Positions 23,203 to 31,341 of a stretch of 64,000 nucleotides of DNA are shown piece after piece. Each line of letters starts with the position of its first letter. The first letter of the stretch is position 1. This DNA is from a virus. Where the stretch lies: positions 64,001-128,000 of the IMG/VR virus record IMGVR_UViG_3300035703_000009; one strand, given 5' to 3'. The position numbers and the translations under genes are program-made. Below the pieces are notes generated by a model. The model saw only the letters and a list, made by a program, of their open reading frames with translations, was not told the DNA's origin and did no database searches.

Positions 23203-26160
23203 ATGGCCGAACAAAGGATCAATCTGAATAATTTTAAGTCAAGTGGCGTCTATACGATAGAAATAGACCAAAGCGAGAACTTGACCCTTCCTCTTACTAC
23301 AGGCAGACTCGTTGTAGGGTCCAGCCGAGTAGGTCCATTCAATACTGTCGTACTGATCAATGACATAAGAACACTAAGAGCAGTCTATGGTGAAATCGAC
23401 CCTAAGTTAGAAAAAGAGGGTAGTTATTTCCACAGAACAATTGAGGTATCACTAAAAGAAGGGCCGGTATTTGCATTGAATGTAATCGGTTTGGACACAG
23501 ACACTGATGTGTCAGCAAACTTAGACCAAGCATACTTTAAAACTTTCAATAGCGAATCTGCAGCGAATAATAATCCAGACACAGTTGCAAACACTTACCC
23601 AATGGTAGAGTTCTTCAATAGAAAACGACTATGGTTTGCTGATTCATATCAATTGAACCGCTCAAAGAACCTAGCCCTAGGTGACGATTTCGTCGCTAAT
23701 CCTGGAGGATTCGGCCAGACTACTTTGCAATCAAATAAGATCTTATCTTTTGCGAACTTAGGAAGCGCAAATTCAACTATCTGGGTTAGAAAGTCAGATG
23801 TTCGTGGATTTGACATCACTGCAAAAGAGTGGTTCTCAACAATCGGAGGCGGAAACTCAATAGAATATCCTTCTTTCGTTCACCCTGACGATTTCATCTC
23901 AGACTATTTTGTAGAAGTCATCATTGTGAATGGAGACTGGACAAATTATTTAAAACTTGCAAAAGATCCAATTTACAAGACGTTCTTCGATGACTCAGGT
24001 CTTAAAATATCAAGAGCTGCTGAGTTCTTTGCGTTACGTGAAATTAAAGTAATCAGCAGAACAATTGGATGTTTAATTCCAGACTTCAAAGATCAGAGCG
24101 GACTTACTGTTTCGATTGATCGTTTAATAAACAGATTATTCCCAACTACCGGAGTTCTCTGTGCACTAGATACTAGAAAGCTTGATCTTATCGATTTAGA
24201 AACTAACGATCCATTCACTGACTCTGATGTGACTACTCACCGTGTAGATATTGTCGGTCATGGTTTTGATGACCTTGCATACTATATTGATAACGGAACC
24301 TATGATACTGATGGAAACACAGTTGCGTTAAGTAAATTAGTTGACACTCTAAGCTACTCTAAGCCGGCTGATGGTGAACTAATCTACATATTTGATGCAA
24401 ATTATGCTGAAGTAAACTTAGCTGCAAATATTGCTATCGGAGAAATTTACACCATCACAGCGGCTAACGATTACATAGTTGCAACTAAAGGAAGCACGCT
24501 TTACGAAGCTTACACAAAAGGATTCATAAAGACTGGTGACACGATAACTGATGGCTCTAACTCTTATTATGTTAAGGTGTTAGACACTCTTGCGACAGGA
24601 TCACCTTCTATACCATACATCAAGATCGAAACATACTCAGACATTGCTTTACTTAATCAAGAGAATGCAACTGACTTGGTATACACTGATGGCGCAGATG
24701 ACTTTGTGAAGTTTATCCTTCAAGATGGAGACGATTTCAAATACATATTTGATTTGGACACTGATTTCTTTTCATACTCAATCACTCAACCTAATACTAT
24801 TACTTTGGGAGTTTTTGCTGCTAATAAGTCACTAGTCGATGAGTACATCAAAGTCAATCAATACATTAAAGCTAAATCAACAGACGGTCGCGTCCGATTA
24901 CTTAAGATAATCTCAGTGAGCAGCGCGACTCAACTAACTAGCCCTGCAACTTACACATACACAGTCAAGACCATGGCGCCAAGCGTTGATAATGTGGTAG
25001 GAATCGACTATGATGCGGATCCAGCACTAGGATACGCTGCAGCTCTTAAAGTTTATAAAGGAGTTTACAACTTTGCACCGACGCTTAAGGGTCAATATGC
25101 TCCGGGTTACAAGATCCGCGAAGCGTTACTGCCAAAAGCAGATTCAGACGGTCAGCGCCAAAGAGAAATTCTTAGCTACTTATTTGAAAGCACCTCGATT
25201 CCACAGGCTCTTGCTACTGGAGAACTGGTTGACTTCAGATATGTGGTTGATTCATATCAAGGTGAGATCTACTCTTCATCTAAATATTACTTAGCGAAAC
25301 TTGCTGCGATGCACGGCCAAGCAATGGCCCTATTGAATGCACCATCGGTTCAACAGTTTGAACAGAGTGTTGACCCAAGCTTCATTGATACAACTACTAA
25401 GTTAGTGTCTGCTGAGTATATTGCTCAAGGAGGAGACCTTTCTTTGAATCCAAGCTTTACTTTCCAGTTTGCTGAGGAAGACGTAAACGGAGTTCCGCTA
25501 TCGTCATATGCAACTTATTACTTCCCTAACCTAATCATTAGAAGCGGTAATAAGAACCTTTCAGTTCCGCCAGCAGCATATGTATCTAACCTATATGTTA
25601 AGAAGTTTAAGAACGGTACGCCTTTCTTAATTGTAGCCGGTGGTAAGCGAGGAGCAATTAATGATTCTGAAGTAGTAGGAATAGAATATGACTTAACCGA
25701 TGAAGACAGAAACTTCTTAGAGCCAGCAGGCCATAACCTAATTGTTAAACGTAGAGGATTTGGAATTATCTTGTTCTCTAACAATACTGCTTACCAAAGA
25801 ATCAACTCTGCTCTAAATAACGCTCACGTAAGAGATAACTTATCGACTATTGAAAGAGACATTGAGAAGATACTTTTCAACTTCTTGTTTGACTTTAACG
25901 ATGAGATCACGCGATTAAGAGTTAAGACGCTAGTTCAAAACTACTTAGACGCAGTGGTATCAGCCAGAGGATTAAGCTCTTATGAAGTAATCTTTGACTC
26001 TTCAAACAACACTAACGAGGTGATTTCAGCAAACACAGCGATAATTGATATTCGTGTTGATTTCCCAAGAGGAATTCACAAGTTCATCAATCGTATCACT
26101 ATCACTAGAGTCGGAGGACAACTTAGCTCCGAATCTACTGGATTCATCCCTAGCTTCTAA
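23203..26160 (+). CDS. gp18: Tail sheath protein (T4 gp18-like)
   Basis: The 985-residue protein has a sheath-type N-terminus (SSGVYTIEIDQSENL, TGRLVVGSSRVGPFNTVVLI) and a sheath-type C-terminus (RDNLSTIERDIEKILFNFLFDFND, then VDFPRGIHKFINRITITR). T4 gp18 is about 660 residues. The extra length lies in the middle (about 330-620), where several beta-rich insertions appear to form additional outer domains. It would assemble around the tube and contract on infection. The gene stands alone between a late-type promoter and a terminator, fitting very high expression. Confidence 0.9.
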   Translation: MAEQRINLNNFKSSGVYTIEIDQSENLTLPLTTGRLVVGSSRVGPFNTVVLINDIRTLRAVYGEIDPKLEKEGSYFHRTIEVSLKEGPVFALNVIGLDTDTDVSANLDQAYFKTFNSESAANNNPDTVANTYPMVEFFNRKRLWFADSYQLNRSKNLALGDDFVANPGGFGQTTLQSNKILSFANLGSANSTIWVRKSDVRGFDITAKEWFSTIGGGNSIEYPSFVHPDDFISDYFVEVIIVNGDWTNYLKLAKDPIYKTFFDDSGLKISRAAEFFALREIKVISRTIGCLIPDFKDQSGLTVSIDRLINRLFPTTGVLCALDTRKLDLIDLETNDPFTDSDVTTHRVDIVGHGFDDLAYYIDNGTYDTDGNTVALSKLVDTLSYSKPADGELIYIFDANYAEVNLAANIAIGEIYTITAANDYIVATKGSTLYEAYTKGFIKTGDTITDGSNSYYVKVLDTLATGSPSIPYIKIETYSDIALLNQENATDLVYTDGADDFVKFILQDGDDFKYIFDLDTDFFSYSITQPNTITLGVFAANKSLVDEYIKVNQYIKAKSTDGRVRLLKIISVSSATQLTSPATYTYTVKTMAPSVDNVVGIDYDADPALGYAAALKVYKGVYNFAPTLKGQYAPGYKIREALLPKADSDGQRQREILSYLFESTSIPQALATGELVDFRYVVDSYQGEIYSSSKYYLAKLAAMHGQAMALLNAPSVQQFEQSVDPSFIDTTTKLVSAEYIAQGGDLSLNPSFTFQFAEEDVNGVPLSSYATYYFPNLIIRSGNKNLSVPPAAYVSNLYVKKFKNGTPFLIVAGGKRGAINDSEVVGIEYDLTDEDRNFLEPAGHNLIVKRRGFGIILFSNNTAYQRINSALNNAHVRDNLSTIERDIEKILFNFLFDFNDEITRLRVKTLVQNYLDAVVSARGLSSYEVIFDSSNNTNEVISANTAIIDIRVDFPRGIHKFINRITITRVGGQLSSESTGFIPSF

Positions 26161-26166
26161 TCTAAC

Positions 26167-26197
26167 GGGGGAGATTTTTCTCCCCCATTTTTTTTAA
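26167..26197 (+). terminator. Intrinsic terminator after tail sheath
   Basis: The hairpin GGGGGAGA-tttt-TCTCCCCC at 26167-26186 is followed by A and a run of T residues (ATTTTTTTT). It lies 7 nt after the sheath stop. Confidence 0.9.
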
Positions 26198-26212
26198 AAA
26201 TAACTCAAAAGA

Positions 26213-26824
26213 ATGGCCGAAACATTAAAGATTGATGCGCTCAAAGGCATCGTTCCAGACGCAGTGTTAGCTCAGATTCCTGATACTGCTGCAAAATTCA
26301 ACATCACTACAAACTTAAGACTCGCTCACTTTCTAGCCCAATGTGCTCACGAAAGCGGAGGCTTTAAAGCTGTGACTGAGAACTTAAATTACTCAGCAGA
26401 CGGTTTACTTAAGATCTTCCCGAAGTACTTTGCAAACAAGTTAAACGAGTCTTATGCTAGAAACCCAGAAAAGATCGCATCTAGAGTTTATGCAAGCCGC
26501 ATGGGCAATGGAGACGAATTATCAAAGGATGGATTCAAGTTTAGAGGACGCGGTTACATACAGTTGACCGGAAAAGACAATTACACAAAATTCACCCAAT
26601 TTATTGGAGAAGATTGCGTAGCTAATCCTGATCTAGTAGCAACAAAATACCCATTGGCATCTGCTGCTTTTTTCTTTAATTCAAATGGATTATGGGCTCT
26701 TTGCGATAAAGGAGCAGATACTGCAGCAGTTACAGCAGTCACAAAAAGAGTAAACGGTGGAACACATGGACTAGACGATCGTCTAGCTAAGTTTAACGCC
26801 TACCGCGCAAAGTTAAGCGCGTAA
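26213..26824 (+). CDS. Endolysin, GH19 chitinase/lysozyme-like
   Basis: The 203-residue enzyme contains FLAQCAHESGGF (catalytic Glu47) and FRGRGYIQLTGKDNY at about 110-124, the two hallmark regions of GH19-type phage endolysins, and YPLASAAFFFNSNGLW further on. It would cleave peptidoglycan at lysis. I see no signal peptide or transmembrane segment, so it would need a holin, which is not evident nearby. It could instead be a virion-associated hydrolase, given that it follows the sheath gene. A terminator separates it from the sheath, so it may have its own promoter or depend on read-through. Confidence 0.85.
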   Translation: MAETLKIDALKGIVPDAVLAQIPDTAAKFNITTNLRLAHFLAQCAHESGGFKAVTENLNYSADGLLKIFPKYFANKLNESYARNPEKIASRVYASRMGNGDELSKDGFKFRGRGYIQLTGKDNYTKFTQFIGEDCVANPDLVATKYPLASAAFFFNSNGLWALCDKGADTAAVTAVTKRVNGGTHGLDDRLAKFNAYRAKLSA

Positions 26825-27124
26825 TTACTCGTAGTTTTCAAGATCAACTTCGTTTTCGTCATCTAAGATGGCAATCACCTCGTTTGATAGAATAACGTAG
26901 TGTTTTTCTCCCTTATACATCAGTTCAACTCCGGCATATCTGTTGCAGAGGACAGTGTCTCCAGGTTTAACCAACATTGGATTATTGATAGACCCGTCAC
27001 CGCATGCAATTACAAGGCCGATGTTGGGCTTTTTTACTGCTTTTTCCGGAATGAGAATTCCTTGGGAAGTCTTGGTCTCTTTTTGACGAGGTTTAATTAA
27101 GATTCTTTCGTATAATGGCTTCAT
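26825..27124 (-). CDS. groES: GroES co-chaperonin (Cpn10)
   Basis: At 99 residues it matches the usual GroES length, with MKPLYERILIKPRQ at the N-terminus and a mobile loop at about 15-27 (KETKTSQGILIPE). VKPGDTVLCNRYAG precedes a C-terminal ILSNEVIAILDD. It resembles bacterial GroES rather than T4 gp31. It should cap the phage GroEL encoded at 40155-41795, or the host GroEL. The gene overlaps the RNase H gene upstream (ATGA) and converges directly on the endolysin stop. Confidence 0.95.
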   Translation of the reverse strand: MKPLYERILIKPRQKETKTSQGILIPEKAVKKPNIGLVIACGDGSINNPMLVKPGDTVLCNRYAGVELMYKGEKHYVILSNEVIAILDDENEVDLENYE

Positions 27125-28257
27125 AGTGAAGAAAGGTTATTTTTAAGAGCGGTAAATTTTTGTGATAAAAACTTAGAGGTAGAGTATGTCTCAAAGTGTT
27201 GTTCTAGAGCCTTCCTGATTTCATCTGGGAAAACTTTGATTGATAGACGTATTATCTTAATATTGAAGAGTAGGTGTGCTCTGATCTCATCTATTTTATC
27301 TTGATCCTTGATCTTGTTTACATTAGCTATCTCTTTGATAAAAGTGTCGATAAAATTTGAGTCCAGCTCATCCATTAAGTCGATCAACTTTGTATCAAAT
27401 CTTTGTTGCAGGTTAAAGATGATTTTCTTAGCCTTAGCCGGAGTAATGTTGGTCACCTTAGGTATGTTATCTGACTTGTCGCCTAATAGTATCTTAGAAA
27501 GAAGCTCCTCAGAGACGTTTACTTGGTGTTCAACGTAGTCTTTGCTCTTGATGCTCTTGATCACCTTGTCGATGGTAGAACCGCCAATATGACTCTCGCT
27601 TAAAGAAAAGAAACTATCACTCTCATCATCAGCCTTATCTGGCACAAGATTAGTTGACACAAATAACTTCTTCGTCTTGCTCATCTGCTTTGGCACAATT
27701 AGCAGCACGTTCTTTGATGGATTATCAACCAACTGTTTTAGGTCTTGATCTACCGAATAGATTAGGATGTCAGTGTTTAACTTAGAGCATAGGTAGGCGA
27801 TGATGTCGTCTCCCTCAGTGTTCTTAAACCTGTAGTGATTGACTCCACAGTTTTCCAGAGCAGAGACGATTACCTGTTGAAAATAGTCAAAGAATAAGTA
27901 TTGGTGGTCATCATACTTACGATTGCCTTTGTATGTGAACTCAGTTGGCGCTGAGCTGGTCTTAAATTCGCTTGACTCAAAAAAACCGGAGATGTAATCT
28001 TTACGCCAGCTTTTTGAGTCAAATACGAAGTGGACAGCAGTTAACGATGAACCTATAGGGGAGATTAAGGAATTCAAATAGGTAAAACAAAAGTTTCTAA
28101 ATGAGACCTTTACTTGATCCTTTAACCGACAGTTGCCTTCATTAAATAGGTCATCAAACCAATAAGTCTCACCAACTCGTTTGTCTTTGAAAGAGACCGA
28201 TTTGGTAACACTTATTGCTACGTTGATGAAGGCATTTCCGTCGATTATTAGGTTCAT
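27121..28257 (-). CDS. rnh: RNase H / 5'-3' FEN-type exonuclease
   Basis: The 378-residue protein has MNLIIDGNAF (Asp6), VFDSKSWRKD, YKGNRKYDD, EGDDIIAYL (Glu148, Asp150, Asp151), SVDQDLKQL (Asp170, Asp172) and LLGDKSDNIPKV (helix-hairpin-helix region). These are the motifs of T4 RNase H and the T5/FEN-1 family. It removes RNA primers on the lagging strand. It sits next to gp32, with which T4 RNase H cooperates. About 70 residues longer than T4 RNase H, mainly through an insertion between about 180 and 225. Confidence 0.92.
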   Translation of the reverse strand: MNLIIDGNAFINVAISVTKSVSFKDKRVGETYWFDDLFNEGNCRLKDQVKVSFRNFCFTYLNSLISPIGSSLTAVHFVFDSKSWRKDYISGFFESSEFKTSSAPTEFTYKGNRKYDDHQYLFFDYFQQVIVSALENCGVNHYRFKNTEGDDIIAYLCSKLNTDILIYSVDQDLKQLVDNPSKNVLLIVPKQMSKTKKLFVSTNLVPDKADDESDSFFSLSESHIGGSTIDKVIKSIKSKDYVEHQVNVSEELLSKILLGDKSDNIPKVTNITPAKAKKIIFNLQQRFDTKLIDLMDELDSNFIDTFIKEIANVNKIKDQDKIDEIRAHLLFNIKIIRLSIKVFPDEIRKALEQHFETYSTSKFLSQKFTALKNNLSSL

Positions 28258-28259
28258 GG

Positions 28260-28562
28260 CTATTGCTGTGTTTCTGAAGTAGGAGTTTCCTCTACTTCTG
28301 GAGATGGTGTTGATTTACGTAAGGTTCTGATTGCTGAGGCTAATGTTTCAGATTCCTGTAAGTTGAATGAACCTTTGGCCTGTGCATAGTTTGCGGAGGC
28401 AACTAGCACGAATAGCGCTTGGGCTGGATTCATTTCATGAATAAACTTTTCATAGTTTGATTCCTCAGTGTAGGAGATTGAACCAAAAAGCACGGATTTA
28501 GGTGCTTCTTGTGGTGAATTCTCGGTAGCTGTTTTTTCTACGGTTGTTGTAGATTCTTCCAT
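28260..28562 (-). CDS. Hypothetical protein between gp32 and rnh (100 aa)
   Basis: Both ends are Glu/Thr/Ser/Pro-rich and probably disordered. A compact helical core lies at about 35-85 (YEKFIHEMNPAQALFVLVASANYAQAKG). No family recognised. In T4 gene 59 (helicase loader) lies near gene 32, but the length and sequence here do not match it. Confidence 0.6.
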   Translation of the reverse strand: MEESTTTVEKTATENSPQEAPKSVLFGSISYTEESNYEKFIHEMNPAQALFVLVASANYAQAKGSFNLQESETLASAIRTLRKSTPSPEVEETPTSETQQ

Positions 28563-28580
28563 GGTAGTAATTGGATTTTT

Positions 28581-29603
28581 TTATAGGTCTTTAAATAAAT
28601 CATCATATTCATCAGAGCTGGCAGCAGGAGTAGCGACTGAGGCTGGCTTCGCTGATTCTGATTTTGAGCTAGTAGTAGCAGTAGTACCAAAGTCTAGGTC
28701 TTCATCCTTTGCCATTGGTGCGTTGTTCTTAGTCGGCTTTAGTTTTGAACGAACTAACTCGTTCATCTTAGCATCTTTGCTCTTTTCAAGCACCATCTCT
28801 AGCACTTGGCGTTGTGGAATGGCTGCAACCACTGCTTCAGCAACCTTTGTGTAGGTCTCTTCAGTCCAAGGTTGATGAGCGTATTCGTCCATCGATGGAG
28901 TGTTCTTAGTTAAGAACTCGTTTACTAATTTGATGACTTTCTCATCATTTTTAACCTGGACTTGCTTGTCTCCGATCTTGAAAACAAAAGGAGTAACTTC
29001 GTCCATGAACTTGCACTTAGACCAGTCTCTGAACTCTTTGGTCTTTTTACCGACAACACAAAGAAAGTCCTTTCCTTCGAGTAAGTGGAATGGATTGATC
29101 TTTCTGGTAGGTTCAAGGCCATCGATTTCCTCTGGATTCATTTGTTGGTCGATGAGCTGATCAACTTGGTTTCTAAACTTAAATATTAGAACCTTGCCCT
29201 CTAGCTCTGGACGCTGAGGATCTTTTTTGATGTATACTGCAGAGTGGTGTGTGTACCATCTTGAAAAGTTTGATTCGAGTTCTTTGGCGAGATCAGGTTC
29301 TTCTTTTCTAAGCGAACGAATAACTGACTCGATTGTCCATAGAATGGAAGGCTGCTCTACGTTAGAAGGGCAGTCAACTATTAGGGATTCCTTAGTAAGA
29401 GGATTCCAAAACTTAGCTGTATATTTGGTGAATTTGCTAAGCTTTTTGTTGGCGATGTACGGTAAAAAACGCATCACCGATTTGTAAGAGCCATTAAAGG
29501 CATTTGGATCTGGATCGTAAACATTTGGATCTACTTTCTTGGTTTTCTGAGAGTTCTTCTGTTTTGAGAATGATTCTTCTGGTAGGTCGAAAAAGTCTGT
29601 CAT
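28581..29603 (-). CDS. gp32: Single-stranded DNA-binding protein (T4 gp32-like)
   Basis: The 340-residue protein has a Lys-rich N-terminus for cooperative binding and an OB-fold core (about 40-240, with VMRFLPYIANKKL, KYTAKFWNPLT, and NPFHLLEGKDFLCVVGKKT). A low-complexity linker and a short acidic tail DEYDDLFKDL end the protein. The His/Cys zinc set of T4 gp32 is not evident. It coats single-stranded DNA and recruits replication proteins through its tail. The gp41 helicase ends with a similar peptide. A TTTAGTATAATAATC promoter-like element lies just upstream. Confidence 0.92.
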   Translation of the reverse strand: MTDFFDLPEESFSKQKNSQKTKKVDPNVYDPDPNAFNGSYKSVMRFLPYIANKKLSKFTKYTAKFWNPLTKESLIVDCPSNVEQPSILWTIESVIRSLRKEEPDLAKELESNFSRWYTHHSAVYIKKDPQRPELEGKVLIFKFRNQVDQLIDQQMNPEEIDGLEPTRKINPFHLLEGKDFLCVVGKKTKEFRDWSKCKFMDEVTPFVFKIGDKQVQVKNDEKVIKLVNEFLTKNTPSMDEYAHQPWTEETYTKVAEAVVAAIPQRQVLEMVLEKSKDAKMNELVRSKLKPTKNNAPMAKDEDLDFGTTATTSSKSESAKPASVATPAASSDEYDDLFKDL

Positions 29604-29619
29604 AGTAAGTTTATTTTTT

Positions 29620-29634
29620 GATTATTATACTAAA
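29620..29634 (-). promoter_or_regulatory. Putative early/middle promoter of gp32, TTTAGTATAATAATC
   Basis: The minus-strand TTTCACCCAATTTTTAGTATAATAATC shares TTTAGTAT and flanking bases with sites before the genes starting at 3230 and 43859, and TTTCACCCA with the site before uvsE. It is separated from the upstream Hc1-like gene by a hairpin terminator, so gp32 needs its own promoter. Confidence 0.5.
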
Positions 29635-29666
29635 AATTGGGTGAAAGTTTCTAATGATAGACAGAA

Positions 29667-29688
29667 AATGCCTCACTAAGGAGGCATT
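29667..29688 (-). terminator. Intrinsic terminator after the Hc1-like gene
   Basis: On the minus strand AATGCCTC-cttagt-GAGGCATT forms an 8-bp stem followed by TTCTG, with the last stem bases contributing to a short T-run (ATTTTC). It separates the Hc1-like gene from gp32. Confidence 0.65.
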
Positions 29689-29710
29689 CTATGTTAGAAC
29701 TTGAGAGAAA

Positions 29711-29980
29711 TTACTTTGCTTTCAGTTCAGTTGTTAAGTCTTCACGATAAAGCTTAGCTGATGTTTGAACGGCAGCAATTGCGGCTTTTGCAGTAGCACC
29801 TTTAGCTACTTTTCTGATTTCTTGTAACTTCTTTTTTAAACGGTTACCTGCACTTTTTACGCCTTTGCCATAGTACCTTTGAGCATCTTCTTCAGCTGCT
29901 GCAATAAGTTCATTTACCGGTCCAAATATAGCAGCTTGAGCAGCAGCTACTTCTTCTTTAAGTTTGTTAAACTGATCCAT
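29711..29980 (-). CDS. Histone H1/Hc1-like DNA-binding protein
   Basis: The 89-residue protein is helical, Lys- and Ala-rich. It reads MDQFNKLKEEVAAAQAAIFG, then AEEDAQRYYGKGVKSAGNR and LKKKLQEIRKVAK. This matches the pattern of the Hc1-like histone family of Bacteroidota ('...DAEKFYxKGNKAAGTRARKxLQEIKKLAQEIR...'). Such proteins bind and compact DNA. In a phage it may compact its own genome, be packaged, or displace host nucleoid proteins. It is bounded by a terminator downstream and a 45-nt gap upstream, so it is probably a single-gene unit. Confidence 0.75.
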   Translation of the reverse strand: MDQFNKLKEEVAAAQAAIFGPVNELIAAAEEDAQRYYGKGVKSAGNRLKKKLQEIRKVAKGATAKAAIAAVQTSAKLYREDLTTELKAK

Positions 29981-30025
29981 GTTATTTATTTTTAGATTTC
30001 TTGTACTTGATCTAAGAATAAAGTT

Positions 30026-30772
30026 TTATAGATTATTGATGATTTCGTCTACCTTAGGTGAAAATTTGGCTTCTGGGTAGTTTTGAGAGGCGAATGTCAC
30101 CCATTTTTGCATTACTTGAGAGTATTCTTCTTGAGTGATGTAGCTAGATTCGATGAATGGCCTTAAATACTCATCGAATACTTGGTCTAGAGGCTTTCCC
30201 TGTTGTGCTGCACTGGCATACATGCCTTCGACCATCGACTCTACCTCGTCATCCAATAAAAAGTACTTATAACTCTTTTTTGCTAGCTCTCGCTCATCTG
30301 GATTGGATGGCATCTCGTTAAACGCCTCACGACCGCTGCCTATTTGTTCAAGGTGGTTGGTCTCGTGGGTTAAAATGTCGATTAATCTTGCAAAAAGTTT
30401 AGTATAAAGATGTGGCTCTTGGTTTGGGTCCAAAATTAGGTGAATTATGATCTTATGATATAGATTAGGCTTACTTACGTGCAGGTTTGCATCGATCGCA
30501 TAGCCATATTCTGAGTAGTTTAGCTCTTCCCAAGGCAAGTTCTTAAAGTGCTCGTCGCTTGTGAAGTTAGCGTTGGGATCCCGACGTAAAAATAGGACAA
30601 GATCAAATGCATATGGCTCTGTGAACTCCATGCCAGCATGTTTTGAGTATCTCTCAGAGATAGGTTCACGAGCAGTCCTGATCTTTTGAATCAACTTAGT
30701 CGCAAGATCCTTGATAAAAAGATTCTCTGATTCAAAGCTCTCGCTAACGAATTTGGTGAATGACTTGACCAT
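30026..30772 (-). CDS. Putative zinc metallopeptidase with HExxH motif (248 aa)
   Basis: ILTHETNHLEQIG gives a zincin HExxH at His136-Glu137-x-x-His140, with a candidate third ligand in LLDDEVESMVEG (Glu176 or Glu178). The rest is a soluble alpha/beta sequence. The N-terminus MVKSFTKFVSESFESE resembles the T4 capsid-targeting leader MKTYQEFIAEA, so it might be a packaged protein delivered into the host; this is inference. It is coupled to the 159-aa gene upstream, behind a late-type promoter. I do not know its substrate, and the prohead protease of T4 (gp21) belongs to a different family. Confidence 0.6.
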   Translation of the reverse strand: MVKSFTKFVSESFESENLFIKDLATKLIQKIRTAREPISERYSKHAGMEFTEPYAFDLVLFLRRDPNANFTSDEHFKNLPWEELNYSEYGYAIDANLHVSKPNLYHKIIIHLILDPNQEPHLYTKLFARLIDILTHETNHLEQIGSGREAFNEMPSNPDERELAKKSYKYFLLDDEVESMVEGMYASAAQQGKPLDQVFDEYLRPFIESSYITQEEYSQVMQKWVTFASQNYPEAKFSPKVDEIINNL

Positions 30773-31251
30773 TACTTTCTTAGTGTGATAAACGTTACCT
30801 CAATGTTGTGTGTGGTAGCTTCTCCCTTTTTAGTAAAAAACACGCTAGTGTCTGGCTTTCGATTACCGAACATGTCAGTCAAGGAAGCGTTTTTTAGCTT
30901 TTCAAGGAAGGGTAAGTCTGAGTCTGCTACGTGTGATTTCTTACCGGTGACCACTTCGATCAGTTTTTTACGTTTGGTCTCAAGCTCAGAGTCTGACATC
31001 TTATTTTTGTCAGTGCTTGCTATGTTCTTTTTTGTCCAGTCAGTAAGTTCTTTTTCAGTAGAGGAAAACGTTGGGTAATCGGCAGTTGAGCTTCCGTCCG
31101 GATATGTTTTCTTTTTGATTTTACTGTATTCATCTGGTTCAAGAAAGACATATATAAACTCTTTCTCAGCTTGGGTAGAAGCGGCTGCGGTTGGATCGAC
31201 CATTGCCTCCTGTTCAAGTAATAACTGTGTGTATGGTTTAATGTGTTTCAT
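30772..31251 (-). CDS. Hypothetical late protein (159 aa)
   Basis: The leader MKHIKPYTQLLLEQEA is similar in style to T4 capsid-targeting sequences, with LLLE as a possible prohead protease site. The remainder is Lys/Thr/Ser-rich, with ELETKRKKLIEVVTGKK in the middle. No family recognised. A late-type box and a terminator separate it from nrdA, so it belongs to a late unit with the HExxH gene, which it overlaps by one base at 30772. Confidence 0.55.
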   Translation of the reverse strand: MKHIKPYTQLLLEQEAMVDPTAAASTQAEKEFIYVFLEPDEYSKIKKKTYPDGSSTADYPTFSSTEKELTDWTKKNIASTDKNKMSDSELETKRKKLIEVVTGKKSHVADSDLPFLEKLKNASLTDMFGNRKPDTSVFFTKKGEATTHNIEVTFITLRK

Positions 31252-31270
31252 GTTGAGTCTAGTTGCTTAT

Positions 31271-31282
31271 TGTTATTTATCT
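31271..31282 (-). promoter_or_regulatory. T4-late-type promoter box AGATAAATAACA
   Basis: On the minus strand AGATAAATAACA ends 19 nt before the ATG at 31251, the same spacing as on the plus strand. It follows immediately after the nrdA terminator. Confidence 0.5.
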
Positions 31283-31283
31283 A

Positions 31284-31313
31284 AACAAAAAAGCAGCAAA
31301 GTATTTTGCTGCT
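31284..31313 (-). terminator. Intrinsic terminator after nrdA
   Basis: On the minus strand AGCAGCAAA-atac-TTTGCTGCT makes a perfect 9-bp stem followed by TTTTTGTTT. It lies about 28 nt after the nrdA stop and ends the nrdB-nrdA unit. Confidence 0.9.
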
Positions 31314-31341
31314 CTATTAAAAGTATTGTATGGTGATGAGG

